Source: Streptantibioticus_A sp037034305
Lineage (GTDB): Bacteria > Actinomycetota > Actinomycetes > Streptomycetales > Streptomycetaceae
Assembly (NCBI GenBank): GCA_037034305.1
Contig: JBAGJY010000019.1
Span: 62,001-126,000 of the forward strand
Direction: 5' to 3'
Length of the DNA stretch: 64,000 nucleotides
Both the position numbers and the translations under genes were made by a program. Within the stretch, counting starts at the first letter, position 1; the number at the start of each line of letters is the position of its first letter. This document shows positions 36,146-45,440 of this stretch, piece after piece. The notes under the pieces are model-generated. The model saw only the letters and a program-made list of their open reading frames with translations. It ran no database searches and had not been told where the DNA came from.

Positions 36146-37132
36146 TCAGTCCCGGGCGGCGGCAGCGGTCACCGCTTCGGTGGCCTGGAGGACCAGGCAC
36201 TGCCAGTTCAGCCCGAAGCCCGCCATGATGAGAGCGATGCGCTGGCCCGGGCGCACCCGCCCGGTGGCGAGCAGTTCCGCGAGGTTGACCACGTTGTCGG
36301 CGGAGATGACATGGCCGACGTCCGGCATGGACGAGAAGAACACCTTCTCGAAGCCGACTCCCAGCAGTCGGGCCAGGATCTGCCACGCCTTGTCGTTGGT
36401 GTTCTGGGTGACCACCCAGTCGAGGTCGGCGGCGCTCAGTCCGGCGCGCTCCAGGGTCTCCCGCACCAGCCGGTGGGTGTAGGCGAAGTAGCTGCCCACC
36501 GTCTCGTCGTCGCCCGCCTGGCCCAGGCCGCCGTTGGTGATCTGGTGGGCAGCCAGCAGCCGGAACGCGGCGGGTTCACGGCTGACCACACAGGCGGCGG
36601 CGCCGTCCGAGATCAGGTTGTACGCCTGCTCGTACTTGGCTCCTTCGGGGAACCGGTCGGCCGTCACACACAGCACCCGGTTCCAGTCCGCCTCCACCTG
36701 GAGCATCGCCTGCGCCAGCCGGACGGAGCCCAGCATGGCCGTGCACGCCTGCTGGTTGAGCCCGATGACGACGGCCTTGTGCAGCCCGAAGTCGGCCTGA
36801 AGCCGACTTGCCGGGAAGTCCATGAGGTACTTGACGTCCTTGGTGCTCTCCCACTGCGCCGGGTCGCCGGCGTTGCCGTTGAGCGGCAGGCAGGTGGCGT
36901 ACACGATCGCGTCGACGTCACCGAGCCGGCCGGAGTCGGCGAGCTGTCCGGTGACCGCCTTCGCCAGGTCGTAGGCGCTGGTGGCGGGTTCGCACACGTG
37001 GTGCCAGCGGAACCCGGCGGACTCCAGGTCCTGCGCGGACGAGATCAGGCCGCCCGCGGCCGCCGTCTCATTGACATGTATCTTGCGTTCGCCGAGCGAG
37101 TAGACGAACGAGTCGACGAAAACATCCGTCAC
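36146..37132 (-). CDS. KAS III-like enzyme 1 with altered catalytic residues
   Basis: A 328-residue thiolase-fold protein. The nucleophile is Cys130 (NQQACTAML). At the usual His (HQAN) it has Gln243 (TQNTND) and at the usual Asn (GNTS) His274 (GHVIS). The Cys-His-Asn set of FabH is therefore rearranged, which points to acyl transfer or a different condensation. GTG 37132 with GGGAG 6 nt upstream fits the family N-terminus; an ATG at 37162 would add ten residues. A 264-bp gap upstream should hold its promoter. Confidence 0.82.
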   Translation of the reverse strand: MTDVFVDSFVYSLGERKIHVNETAAAGGLISSAQDLESAGFRWHHVCEPATSAYDLAKAVTGQLADSGRLGDVDAIVYATCLPLNGNAGDPAQWESTKDVKYLMDFPASRLQADFGLHKAVVIGLNQQACTAMLGSVRLAQAMLQVEADWNRVLCVTADRFPEGAKYEQAYNLISDGAAACVVSREPAAFRLLAAHQITNGGLGQAGDDETVGSYFAYTHRLVRETLERAGLSAADLDWVVTQNTNDKAWQILARLLGVGFEKVFFSSMPDVGHVISADNVVNLAELLATGRVRPGQRIALIMAGFGLNWQCLVLQATEAVTAAAARD

Positions 37133-37396
37133 TGACAACTCCCAGCCCCCGTAAGAAACCATGTGCGCGCCGCGGTCGTACCGCCCGCTCCATCGCGGAC
37201 GGCACCGCCGGCCTGTTGGGGTCGAAGTGCCCACCGGGGCCGTCGCTTCCGGTGGACGGCGTCGAGCCTCTTGCGTCTTCGCGCCCCCTGGTCCATGCTT
37301 CCGTCCGGCCACCGGCCGCGTCGATGGCCGCCCGCTGCGGATTCCCGTCGCCGGACTGTGCACCGAGCACAACAACCCCACGGCCTTACATGGCTG
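37133..37396. promoter_or_regulatory. Probable promoter region of the KAS III-AurF-ACP operon
   Basis: 264 bp without a gene between two minus-strand genes. Near 37385-37405 the minus strand carries TGTAA twice, 6 bp apart (TGTAACAGCCATGTAA), partly inside the end of the PucR gene. A clear -35/-10 pair was not found. Confidence 0.35.
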
Positions 37397-38713
37397 TTAC
37401 ACGTTCTCCGTGTCGGGGCGCGGCGGAGAGGTGAGCGGCAGGGTGCTGACCGCCACCAGCGCCATCTGGCAGGCCAGTTGGTAGCGGTCGTCGTCCAGCG
37501 AGTTGCCGGTGAGCGACTCCACCCGGCGCAGCCGGTTGAGCACCGTGTTGCGATGGCAGTGCAGCCGCTGCGCGGCCTTGGCGGCGGAGCAGCCGCAGCG
37601 GAACCACGTGTCCATCGTCGTCAGCAGTACGTCCCGCTCCTCCGCCGCGCAGTCCAGCAGTCGGCCGAAGGCCCGCTGGGCCAGCCGCTCGGCGACGTTC
37701 GGGCTGGTCACCACGAGGGCCTCCAGCAGCCGGTCGTCGAAGGCCGCCACCCCCGTGGTGCCGTAGCGCACCGTCTGCAGCGCGGTCTCCGCGAAGTGGT
37801 ACGCGGTGGCGATGTCGGCCAGGGTGTCCACCTCGCCGGAGACCCCCACCCGCTGCCCCACGGCGCCGCGCAGCCATTCGACCAGCCGCGGCAGCGGGGT
37901 GCGGCCCAGTTCCAGCACGCCGATCTCGCGGTCCGAGCGCAGCCGCCACACGGCCTGTACCGAGCGCGCGGGCAGCGCGGCGCTCAGCGTGCGCGAACGG
38001 TCGCCCGCGTCGGCGTCCACGGCGACCACCACGAACCGGCCGCGGGTCGGCAGCCCCAGCGTGACCCGCGCCTCCGCGGCCACCGCGGGCTCCACACCGC
38101 GCCCCTCGACCAGCGCGTCGAACAGCGCGTCCCGGCGCGCCGCGTCCTCGCGGCGAGCCGTCGACTCGGCCGAGCGGTATCCCTCGGTCAGCGCCAGCGA
38201 GTAGCTGTCCAGCACGTCCCACACCGGGCCGCTCTCGTCCAGCAGCCGTTGCAGCACTTCCGGTGACCTGGCCCGGGCCTCGTCGAAGAGTTTCTCCCAC
38301 AGCAGTTGGGTGGCCAGCCGGTGCACCCGCAGCATCGACTCCAGGGGCACCCCCTCCTGGGCCCGGTGGCGGCCCCAGGCCATCGGCACGCGCAGCGGGT
38401 CGTCGTCGGCGGTGGGCCTGTCCGCGAGGAACCGCAGGAAGCCCAGTACGTGCTCGCGCAGCGAGCGGCGGATGTCGGCTGGCGGCAGTTGCTGGACGTG
38501 TGCCACGTCGCGGCCCGCGGCCAACTCTATGAGGTGCTCTATCAGTTGTGGTGCCTGCCGGATCAGTGCTTCCGCGAGCGCGGGCACCACCGAGTCGTGG
38601 CCACTTAACGGTCGTGGACTGGGCAGGTGGATGATGTCTGACGGGCCTTCGGCGCCCTTGGCGGCGACTGAGGTCATCGCCCGTACCGAGGCGATGTGCG
38701 CGGGTACCGACAT
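37397..38713 (-). CDS. PucR/CdaR-family regulator with TTA codon
   Basis: A 438-residue regulator. The N-terminal half is helical (RsbT co-antagonist-like). The central GGDEF-related region follows, and the C-terminal HTH_30 reads CSAAKAAQRLHCHRNTVLNRLRRVE in the span at about residues 380-405. Codon 36 is TTA (38606-38608), so translation should need the bldA tRNA. A GGAG site precedes the ATG. It sits in the middle of the cluster and is probably its switch. Confidence 0.87.
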   Translation of the reverse strand: MSVPAHIASVRAMTSVAAKGAEGPSDIIHLPSPRPLSGHDSVVPALAEALIRQAPQLIEHLIELAAGRDVAHVQQLPPADIRRSLREHVLGFLRFLADRPTADDDPLRVPMAWGRHRAQEGVPLESMLRVHRLATQLLWEKLFDEARARSPEVLQRLLDESGPVWDVLDSYSLALTEGYRSAESTARREDAARRDALFDALVEGRGVEPAVAAEARVTLGLPTRGRFVVVAVDADAGDRSRTLSAALPARSVQAVWRLRSDREIGVLELGRTPLPRLVEWLRGAVGQRVGVSGEVDTLADIATAYHFAETALQTVRYGTTGVAAFDDRLLEALVVTSPNVAERLAQRAFGRLLDCAAEERDVLLTTMDTWFRCGCSAAKAAQRLHCHRNTVLNRLRRVESLTGNSLDDDRYQLACQMALVAVSTLPLTSPPRPDTENV

Positions 38714-39027
38714 CTGGAGCTCCCTTTGGCCAAGGCCGTCGGGTGTTCGACGGCCGCCCCCGTAAGACTACGAGGCGTGACGGAAGGGTTGCCCAAAGCA
38801 CTTGCCAATGTGGCCAGCGCCACGTTGCCGCGCAGTGCCCGGCCCGGTGAACTCCGCTGCCTTCGCGGCGTGTTGGCCTGAACACGGCCGCCGCCGCCCG
38901 GCTGAGCAGGTCAGTGGAAGCCCGCTGCCGTTCGGCGGCGCTCAGACGGGGCCGGGGGGAACCGCGCGACCAGCCACAACGGCGCCGACGGTGATCGACA
39001 CCACATCGCCACATCCCAGCCGAGCGC
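38714..39027. other. Intergenic stretch, 314 bp
   Basis: No gene seen. It holds the dispersed repeat copy 2 (38956-38987) and the promoter of the PucR gene (minus strand), for which no clear consensus boxes were found. The KAS III-2 transcript probably ends here. Confidence 0.45.
38956..38987. repeat. Dispersed intergenic repeat, copy 2
   Basis: Identical over 32 bp to 20424-20455, same orientation. It lies 40 bp past the end of KAS III-2. It may act as a terminator or transcript-end element. Confidence 0.75.
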
Positions 39028-40038
39028 CTACCCGTGCCACTCCACCGCCGCCGCGCCCGCGAAGTCGCCCGCGTGCGCGAAGCCGCCCAGTACCAGCAAG
39101 GAACCCTCCGCCAAGGCCCCCGAGCGGATCGCCCGGTCCAGCGTGATCGGGATCGCCGCGCCGAACAGGTTGCCGCAGTGGTCGAAGGTGTCGGGGTGCC
39201 GCTCGGCCGAAAGCCCCAGCGTCTCACGCCAGTTGCGCAGGAACGTGCGGTTGGGCTGGTTGGTGATCAGCGTGTCGATTTCGCCGGGCTTCCTGCCGAG
39301 CGCCTCGCACAACCCGGTGACCACCTCGGGGACCAGCCGGTTGCCGCGCTCCAGCACCCGGGCGACACCGGTCTCGGTGAAGCCGATCCGCAACTGCGCC
39401 TCGCCCGGCTCCCAGTACCTGCGGCCGTCGTCGCGGACCATCGTCATGTCCCCCGCGTACTCGGCGATGTGCCGCACCCGCACGTCCAGTACCGGGTTGG
39501 GGCCGGACACGGTGACGTACCCCACCCCGCAGCCGTCGCCCGGGATCGCGGCCTGGGCCAGGCCGCGCACCTCGGACTGGGTGAACAACTGCCCGGCCGC
39601 GGTCTGCGCGTTGCAGATCAGGGCGGACCGCGCCGAGGTGGTGGTGAGCAACTGCCGGGCCAGGCCCAGCATGTGGACGAACGAGGCGCAGCCCCCGTTG
39701 GCCACGTCCACCAGCCACTCCGGGGCCATGCCGAGGCGGCGCGCCACCTCGGTGCCCGCACCGGCGAACGGCACGTCCGGCAGCTGGCTGTGCACCAGCA
39801 GCACGTCCACCCCGCGGATCGCCGCCCGGCCGTGCCGCTCGATCAGCGGCTGTACGGCCCGCTCGATCAGGTCGACGTTGCTCTCACCCTCCGCCACATG
39901 GTGCCGGAACGGCGGCACCCGGAACATCGGGCTGTCCCGCAGCCGGTCCTCCGCCCCCGGGTAGCCGGTGTAGAACTCCGCGGGCACCGGCTCGCCCGGC
40001 AGATGCGCCGCGACGTCGGTGAGGCTGACCGCGGTCAA
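39028..40038 (-). CDS. KAS III-like enzyme 2 with Asn in place of catalytic His
   Basis: A 336-residue FabH-like protein. The nucleophile is Cys117 (NGGCASF). The Asn site is kept (Asn290, CGNLFGAAIP), but the His of HQAN reads Asn260 (TNQPNRT). Decarboxylative Claisen chemistry normally needs that His, so an acyltransferase or non-decarboxylating role is possible. The TTG start overlaps the SRPBCC stop (TTGA). Confidence 0.82.
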   Translation of the reverse strand: MTAVSLTDVAAHLPGEPVPAEFYTGYPGAEDRLRDSPMFRVPPFRHHVAEGESNVDLIERAVQPLIERHGRAAIRGVDVLLVHSQLPDVPFAGAGTEVARRLGMAPEWLVDVANGGCASFVHMLGLARQLLTTTSARSALICNAQTAAGQLFTQSEVRGLAQAAIPGDGCGVGYVTVSGPNPVLDVRVRHIAEYAGDMTMVRDDGRRYWEPGEAQLRIGFTETGVARVLERGNRLVPEVVTGLCEALGRKPGEIDTLITNQPNRTFLRNWRETLGLSAERHPDTFDHCGNLFGAAIPITLDRAIRSGALAEGSLLVLGGFAHAGDFAGAAAVEWHG

Positions 40039-40688
40039 CGGGTCACCGCCCGCGCGGGCGGCACGCTCACCGCGAGCCCGGCCTTGTGCCGGTGCTCCAG
40101 GATCGCCTTGAGGTTGCGCATCTCCACCGTGTGACCGGCGTAGAACAGGTCCCAGTACTCGCCCACCCAGCGCCGGTCGGGGCGCGGCGCGCGCTGCGGG
40201 TGGGGGTTGGCGTCGTAGTACGGATGGCGGCAGTTGGTCCAGGTGATCACCGAGCCCGGCCTGTCCAGCACCAGCGACGCGGGCACCACCCGCATCAGGT
40301 AGACCATCCACAGCTTCTCGCCCTGGTCCCAGGCGCAGTGGTAGTCCACCGTCATCGCCTCGGAGTTGGCCACCACCTTGCAGTAGATGTCGGTGCCCGG
40401 CTCCAGCAGGTCGCGGCCGAGCCACAGCCCAGGGGTGTCGGTCGGGCCGAAGTCCCGCAGACTACAGGTCCATTCCTCCAGGTGGTGCCCCTGGCGAAGA
40501 TAGTCGTAGACCTGCTCCGGCGGGCAGTCGACGTACTCCTCGATGGTGCAGTACCGCCCGTAGACCTGCTGGTGCGGATAGCTCTCTTGGGTCATCCCCG
40601 CGCAGTGTGCGGCCAGTTGCTCCGGGGTGGTGTTCTCCACCCTCACCAGCCCGGGGACTTCAGCCAACGTGGAGTGGTCCGCGGTCAT
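40035..40688 (-). CDS. SRPBCC-fold (START/cyclase-like) protein
   Basis: A 217-residue protein with a helix-grip fold pattern: EEYVDCPPEQVYDYLRQG, EEWTCSLRDF and VTWTNCRHPYYD. SRPBCC proteins bind hydrophobic ligands and include polyketide cyclases. It could bind or cyclise the intermediate passed from the ThDP enzyme. GAGGAG precedes the ATG, which lies 29 nt inside the ThDP gene. Confidence 0.7.
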   Translation of the reverse strand: MTADHSTLAEVPGLVRVENTTPEQLAAHCAGMTQESYPHQQVYGRYCTIEEYVDCPPEQVYDYLRQGHHLEEWTCSLRDFGPTDTPGLWLGRDLLEPGTDIYCKVVANSEAMTVDYHCAWDQGEKLWMVYLMRVVPASLVLDRPGSVITWTNCRHPYYDANPHPQRAPRPDRRWVGEYWDLFYAGHTVEMRNLKAILEHRHKAGLAVSVPPARAVTR

Positions 40689-42366
40689 CGGTGCTCTCCT
40701 CGGTGTGGTCGGATTCCCGGCCGGGGGCGGCCAGGAAGGGAAGGAACGGGGGAATCTCCCGGTGGTCGAAGTCCATGGCGACCAGGGCCGGACCTGCGGC
40801 GTCGTTGCCGCGCAGCAGGGCCAGGCGCAGATCACCGGCGCGGCGCGCCCGGGTCACGGACAGGTCCGGGAACATGGCCGCCGCACCGGCGGCGATGTCG
40901 GACGGCCGGAAGACGTTCTCGGTACGGGCGCCGCCCTGGAACAGCTCCTCGCGGGTGGCGCACATGGCGTGCGCGTTGTTGTTGAAAACGACGAAGGTGA
41001 CCGGCGCGGCGTACTCCACGGCGGTGTGCACCTCCATGCCGTGCATGAAGAACGCGCCGTCCCCGGCCAGCACATAGGTGCGGCGTCCGGTGGCCAGCGC
41101 CGCGCCGATGCCCGCGCCGAACGTGTAGCCCATACCGCCCATGCCCACCGCCACCACGAACCGGCCGTCGCGCGGTGCGGGCAGCAGATGGATGGCGCTG
41201 GCGCCGACGTTCCCGGCGTCCACGAACACATGGGCGCGCTCGGGCAGCGCCGACTCGATCGCGGACAGCGCCTCGGCGTACGACACGGCGCCGGTGGGCG
41301 GCGGCGGTACGGCCAACGGCCGTGGCGCGCCCGTGGGTTCCGGCTGCGCGGCCTGGCGGCGCGTCAGCCGGGCGGTGAGGGCGCGCAGTGTCTCGCGCGG
41401 GTCGCCGCGCAGCGCGAGGCCGGGCACGAACGGCGGTTCCGGATCCACGCAGACCACGGAGGTGTCCCGCAGGGCGTCGTCCAGGCCGCCGCGGGTCATC
41501 AGCGGCAGCCGGGTGCCCACCAGCACACAGGCATCGGCCCGCCGCAGGCAGTCCGGTACGCCGCGGTGCCCCATCACCCCGGCCACCCCGACGAACCGCG
41601 GATCGCGGTTGGGGAAGACGTCCTTGGCGTCGGGGCTGACCGCCACCCACGCCCCCAACGCCTTCGCCAGCTCGGCGAGTTCGGCTCGGGCACCGCTGGC
41701 GGCCACCCCCTCACCGGCGATCAGCAGGACGCGCTGGGCGCCGTCCAGCAGCCGCACGGCCCGGTCCAGGGTCAGCGGATCCGGACGCGGCACGGCGGGC
41801 GGTGGCGGCGTGCCGCGCGGCACGGTGATGAGCGCCTGCTGTACGTCCTTGGGAAGCAGCAGTACCGCCGGGCCGCGCGGGTGGGTCCGCGTGGCCTCGA
41901 TCGCCTGCGCCAACAGCCCCGGAAACGACTCCGGTTCGCTCACCCGGGCGCAGAACCGGGACAGCGGGGCGAAGACCCGCGCCGCGTCGAACGAGCCGCC
42001 CTTGCCGCTGGAGTCCTGGAACGCGCCGCGCCCGTCCAGCCCGGTCGGCGGCTGCCCCACCAGGGCCAGCAGCGGAACCCGTGAGGCGTGCGCCTCGGCC
42101 AGGCCCGGCACCAGGTTCATCGCCCCGCCGCCCGAGGTGGCCGCGACCACGCCGGTCCGCCGGGTGGTCCGGGCGTAGCCGTCCGCCATGGTCGTCGCGG
42201 AGAACTCGTGCTTCGCCACCACGGCGACCATGCCCGACTGGCGGTGCACGGCGTCGTACAGGTCCTCGATGTTCGCGCCGCCCACACCGAACACGTACCT
42301 GGTGCCGATCCGGGCCAGTTCCCCGGCCAGATGGTCGACCAGGCGCGTGCGGGCCCCGGCGGTCAC
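40660..42366 (-). CDS. ThDP-dependent enzyme (acetolactate-synthase fold)
   Basis: A 568-residue three-domain ThDP enzyme. The activating Glu lies in KHEFSATTMADGYAR and the cofactor motif runs from GDGAFF to NNNAHAM. It belongs with decarboxylases and carboligases such as acetolactate synthase. It could form an acyloin-type C-C bond or decarboxylate a 2-oxo acid to extend the chain. The GTG start has GGAGGTGGGAG upstream and overlaps the GlxA stop. Confidence 0.85.
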   Translation of the reverse strand: MTAGARTRLVDHLAGELARIGTRYVFGVGGANIEDLYDAVHRQSGMVAVVAKHEFSATTMADGYARTTRRTGVVAATSGGGAMNLVPGLAEAHASRVPLLALVGQPPTGLDGRGAFQDSSGKGGSFDAARVFAPLSRFCARVSEPESFPGLLAQAIEATRTHPRGPAVLLLPKDVQQALITVPRGTPPPPAVPRPDPLTLDRAVRLLDGAQRVLLIAGEGVAASGARAELAELAKALGAWVAVSPDAKDVFPNRDPRFVGVAGVMGHRGVPDCLRRADACVLVGTRLPLMTRGGLDDALRDTSVVCVDPEPPFVPGLALRGDPRETLRALTARLTRRQAAQPEPTGAPRPLAVPPPPTGAVSYAEALSAIESALPERAHVFVDAGNVGASAIHLLPAPRDGRFVVAVGMGGMGYTFGAGIGAALATGRRTYVLAGDGAFFMHGMEVHTAVEYAAPVTFVVFNNNAHAMCATREELFQGGARTENVFRPSDIAAGAAAMFPDLSVTRARRAGDLRLALLRGNDAAGPALVAMDFDHREIPPFLPFLAAPGRESDHTEESTDDRGPLHVG

Positions 42367-43385
42367 GCTCCCACCTCCGCGAAGCCGCCGCTGCCGGGTG
42401 CGACGATCATGCCCGCGGGGGAGAGCACCTGGAAGCGCTGCCGGTACTCGCCCGGGGTGAGCCCCATGGTCCGGCCGAACGAGCGCAGGAACGTCTCCAC
42501 GGCCGTGAAGCCGCAGCGCCTGGCCACGTGGCTGATCGGCAGTTCGGTGGTCTCCAGCAGCTCACGCGCCCGCGAGATCCGCATCCGCTCCACGTACTGG
42601 CCGGGTGTGCTGCCCACCTCGCGGCGGAACACCCGGGCGAAGTTGCGCGGGCTCATGTTCGCCCGCCGCGCCAACTCGGCTACCGGAAGCGGCTGTTCGA
42701 GATGGCCCAGGATCCACTCCTGGGCCGTCCGGATCGGCGGCGGATCGGCCAGCTGCGCCTCCAGCACCGCGCTGAACTGCGACTGGCCCCCGTGCCGTTT
42801 GAAGAACAGCACCAGGTAGCGGGCCATCTCCAGGGCGACGGCCGCACCGTGGTCGGCCTCCACCAGCGCCAGCGCCATGTCGATGCCGGTGGACACCCCC
42901 GCGGACGTCACATACCGGCCGTCCCACACGAAGATCGGCCCGGAGTCCACCGTCACCCGCGGATAGCGGCGGGCGAACTCCTCGCAGTACGCCCAGTGCG
43001 TGGTGGCCCGCCGCCCGTCCAGCAGGCCCGCCTCGGCCAGCAGGAACGCCCCGCCGCACACCGAGGCCACCCGGCGCGACCGGGCGGCGGCCTCGCCGAC
43101 CCAGGAGACCAACTCCCGCTCCCGCAGCGCCTCGCGCAGCCCCCAGCCCCCGGGCACCAGCAGGGTGTCGATGGGCCCCGCCGCCTCGTCCAGCCGCGCC
43201 GCCTGGATCACCAGCCCGATCGAGGTGCGCACCAGCGGTGCGTCGGCGGAGACGTACTCGATGCGGTAGCCCACCCGCTGGTCGGCTAACAGGCGGTTCA
43301 CCGTGTCGAACACCTCGATGGGCCCGGTGACGTCCAGCGCCTGCACGCCGGAGTAGACCACGACCACCACTCGTCGTTGGATCAC
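42363..43385 (-). CDS. GlxA-family (DJ-1 plus AraC) regulator with TTA codon
   Basis: A 340-residue protein with a DJ-1/PfpI-like N-terminus (VVVVVYSGVQALDVTGP; SVCGGAFLLAEAG) and a C-terminal AraC HTH (ELARRANMSPRNFARVFRRE; HVARRCGFTAVETFLRSFGR). Codon 33 is TTA (43287-43289). It heads the ThDP/SRPBCC/KAS III-2 operon. GTG 43385 is chosen for its AGG spacing; GTG 43391 is possible. Confidence 0.87.
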   Translation of the reverse strand: MIQRRVVVVVYSGVQALDVTGPIEVFDTVNRLLADQRVGYRIEYVSADAPLVRTSIGLVIQAARLDEAAGPIDTLLVPGGWGLREALRERELVSWVGEAAARSRRVASVCGGAFLLAEAGLLDGRRATTHWAYCEEFARRYPRVTVDSGPIFVWDGRYVTSAGVSTGIDMALALVEADHGAAVALEMARYLVLFFKRHGGQSQFSAVLEAQLADPPPIRTAQEWILGHLEQPLPVAELARRANMSPRNFARVFRREVGSTPGQYVERMRISRARELLETTELPISHVARRCGFTAVETFLRSFGRTMGLTPGEYRQRFQVLSPAGMIVAPGSGGFAEVGA

Positions 43386-43502
43386 GGTCACAGCCTGTCG
43401 GCACGCGAACTCGGCCGCAATGACAGTCTGTTGACGATTACTGCCAGCGCGACGGCGACTCCCCGCCGAACAGCGCACCGAGCCGGGCGGGGGTGAGCGA
43501 GG

Positions 43503-45353
43503 TCACGTCTGGTGGCAGTGCCGGGCGGCCGGACCCGAGCGGGACTTGATCACACGGTCGAGATTGGTGGCCGAGCTGATCAGCGCCAGGTGTGTGAAGG
43601 CTTGCGGGAAGTTGCCCAGCGCCTCACCGGCCGGGCCGATCTCCTCCGAGTACAGGCCCACATGGTTGGCCTGCGTGATCATCTTCTCGAACACGTAGCG
43701 GGCCTCACCCACCCGCCCGGCACGGGCGAGCGCCTCGACGTACCAGAACGAGCACAGGTTGAACGTGCCCTCGGAGTCGGTGAACCCGTCACTGCCGTCT
43801 ATCCGGTAGCGGTGCACCAGGCTGTCGCTGACCAGGCTCTCCTCGATCCGCCGCACGGTCGACAGGAACCTGGGGTCGGTCGGGGACGCGAACTTCACCA
43901 GCGGCATCACCAGCAGCGACGCGTCCAGCGTGTCGCTGCCGGGGTAGCGGACGTACGCGCCGCGTTCGGGCGTGTAGCACATCTCCTGCACGAAGTGGTA
44001 CGCGGCGCCGGCGGTGTCCCGCCAGCGCTCGATGGGGGCGGGCATACCGCGCTGCCGGGCGATGCGCTGGGCCCGTTCGAAGGCCACCCAGGTCATCAGC
44101 GCCGAGTAGGTGAACCGCTGGCGGGCGCCGCGGCCCTCCCAGATCCCCTCGTCCGGATCCTCCCAGTGCTTCTCCAGCCACTCCAGTTGGCGGCTGAGCG
44201 CCTCCCACAGGTCGTAGGAGATCGGCTGCCCGTACTTGTTGTACAGGTAGACCGAGTCCATCACCTCGCCGTAGATGTCCAGTTGGAGCTGGTCCGCTGC
44301 GGCGTTGCCGACGCGCACCGGCCGCGAACCGCAGTAGCCCTCAAGGTGGTCGAGCACCGTCTCCGGAAGCTGAGCGCGCCCGTCGATCCCGTACAGCACC
44401 TGCAGTCCGCGCTCCGGCGGGGCCTGCAGGCAGCGGGCGCGCAGCCAGTCGACGAACGCCGCCGCCTCCTCGGTGAAGCCCAGCCGCATCAGCCCGTACA
44501 GCGTGAAGGCGGCGTCCCGCACCCACGTGTAGCGGTAGTCCCAGTTGCGCACCCCGCCGACGGCCTCCGGCAGCGAGGTGGTCGGCGCCGCGACCAGCGC
44601 CCCGGTGGGCTGGTAGACCAGCAGCTTCAACGCCAGCGCGGAGCGCTCCACGATCTCCCGGTACCGGCCCTGGTAGCGGGAGTGCCGCAGCCAGCCGTCC
44701 CAGTACGCCAGGGTGAGGTCCAGCAGTCCGGAGACCTCGGTGTCGGCGAGCGGGCGCAGTTCACTGCCCCACTCGGCGGCCAGCTCCAGGGTCTGCCCCG
44801 GCTCCAGCTCGACCGCCGCCACCGCGGCGTCGCCCTCGGCCCGCAGCGGCACCGACGAGCGCAGCGTCAGCGTGCCGACGGCGCTGGTGAACACCGCGCC
44901 GAGGTCCGGCACCAGGCTCACCTGGTGCGGCACCCGCGCGTAGTCGAACGCCGGACGGCAGCACACCTCAACCCTGGCCCGCCCCCTGAGCACCCGCACC
45001 TGGCGGACGATCTGCCGGACGCTCGCCCTGGGGCACGACGGATGGTCCGGGACCATGAAGTCGTACAGCTCGGCGACCGCGTCCTGGGCGAGGAACCGGG
45101 TCAGCAGCACATTGGAGTCCGGCATGTACATCTGCTTGGTGCGCTCGGCCTTCGCCACCGACACCGAGAAGGCGCCGCCCTTCCTCGCGTCCAGCAGGGA
45201 GCCGAACACCGACGGCGCGTCGAAGCGCGGCAGGCAGCACCAGTCGATGGTGCCGTCGTCTCCCACCAGGGCCACGGTGTGCAGATCGCCGATGATCCCG
45301 TGGTCCTCTATCGGTGTGTAGTCGGGTCGTCCACTTTGGGTGACGAGTTGCAT
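43503..45353 (-). CDS. Glycoside hydrolase family 15 protein (glucoamylase/trehalase-like)
   Basis: A 616-residue cytoplasmic GH15 protein. The N-terminal beta-sandwich begins DHGIIGDLHTVALVGDDGTIDW. The (alpha/alpha)6 barrel shows RNWDYRYTWVRDAAF and, near the C-terminus, EEIGPAGEALGNFPQAF with a catalytic Glu. Actinobacterial members include trehalases. There is no signal peptide. ATG 45353 has GAGGAGG at good spacing. It is not obviously part of the cluster at its left. Confidence 0.87.
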   Translation of the reverse strand: MQLVTQSGRPDYTPIEDHGIIGDLHTVALVGDDGTIDWCCLPRFDAPSVFGSLLDARKGGAFSVSVAKAERTKQMYMPDSNVLLTRFLAQDAVAELYDFMVPDHPSCPRASVRQIVRQVRVLRGRARVEVCCRPAFDYARVPHQVSLVPDLGAVFTSAVGTLTLRSSVPLRAEGDAAVAAVELEPGQTLELAAEWGSELRPLADTEVSGLLDLTLAYWDGWLRHSRYQGRYREIVERSALALKLLVYQPTGALVAAPTTSLPEAVGGVRNWDYRYTWVRDAAFTLYGLMRLGFTEEAAAFVDWLRARCLQAPPERGLQVLYGIDGRAQLPETVLDHLEGYCGSRPVRVGNAAADQLQLDIYGEVMDSVYLYNKYGQPISYDLWEALSRQLEWLEKHWEDPDEGIWEGRGARQRFTYSALMTWVAFERAQRIARQRGMPAPIERWRDTAGAAYHFVQEMCYTPERGAYVRYPGSDTLDASLLVMPLVKFASPTDPRFLSTVRRIEESLVSDSLVHRYRIDGSDGFTDSEGTFNLCSFWYVEALARAGRVGEARYVFEKMITQANHVGLYSEEIGPAGEALGNFPQAFTHLALISSATNLDRVIKSRSGPAARHCHQT

Positions 45354-45440
45354 GTGCACCCCTCCTCGGGACGCGTGGAACCCGCTTTCTCCTGTATACC
45401 GCCGTCCGAGGCGGAACGCGTCCCGCTGGGGCGCCTGCGC

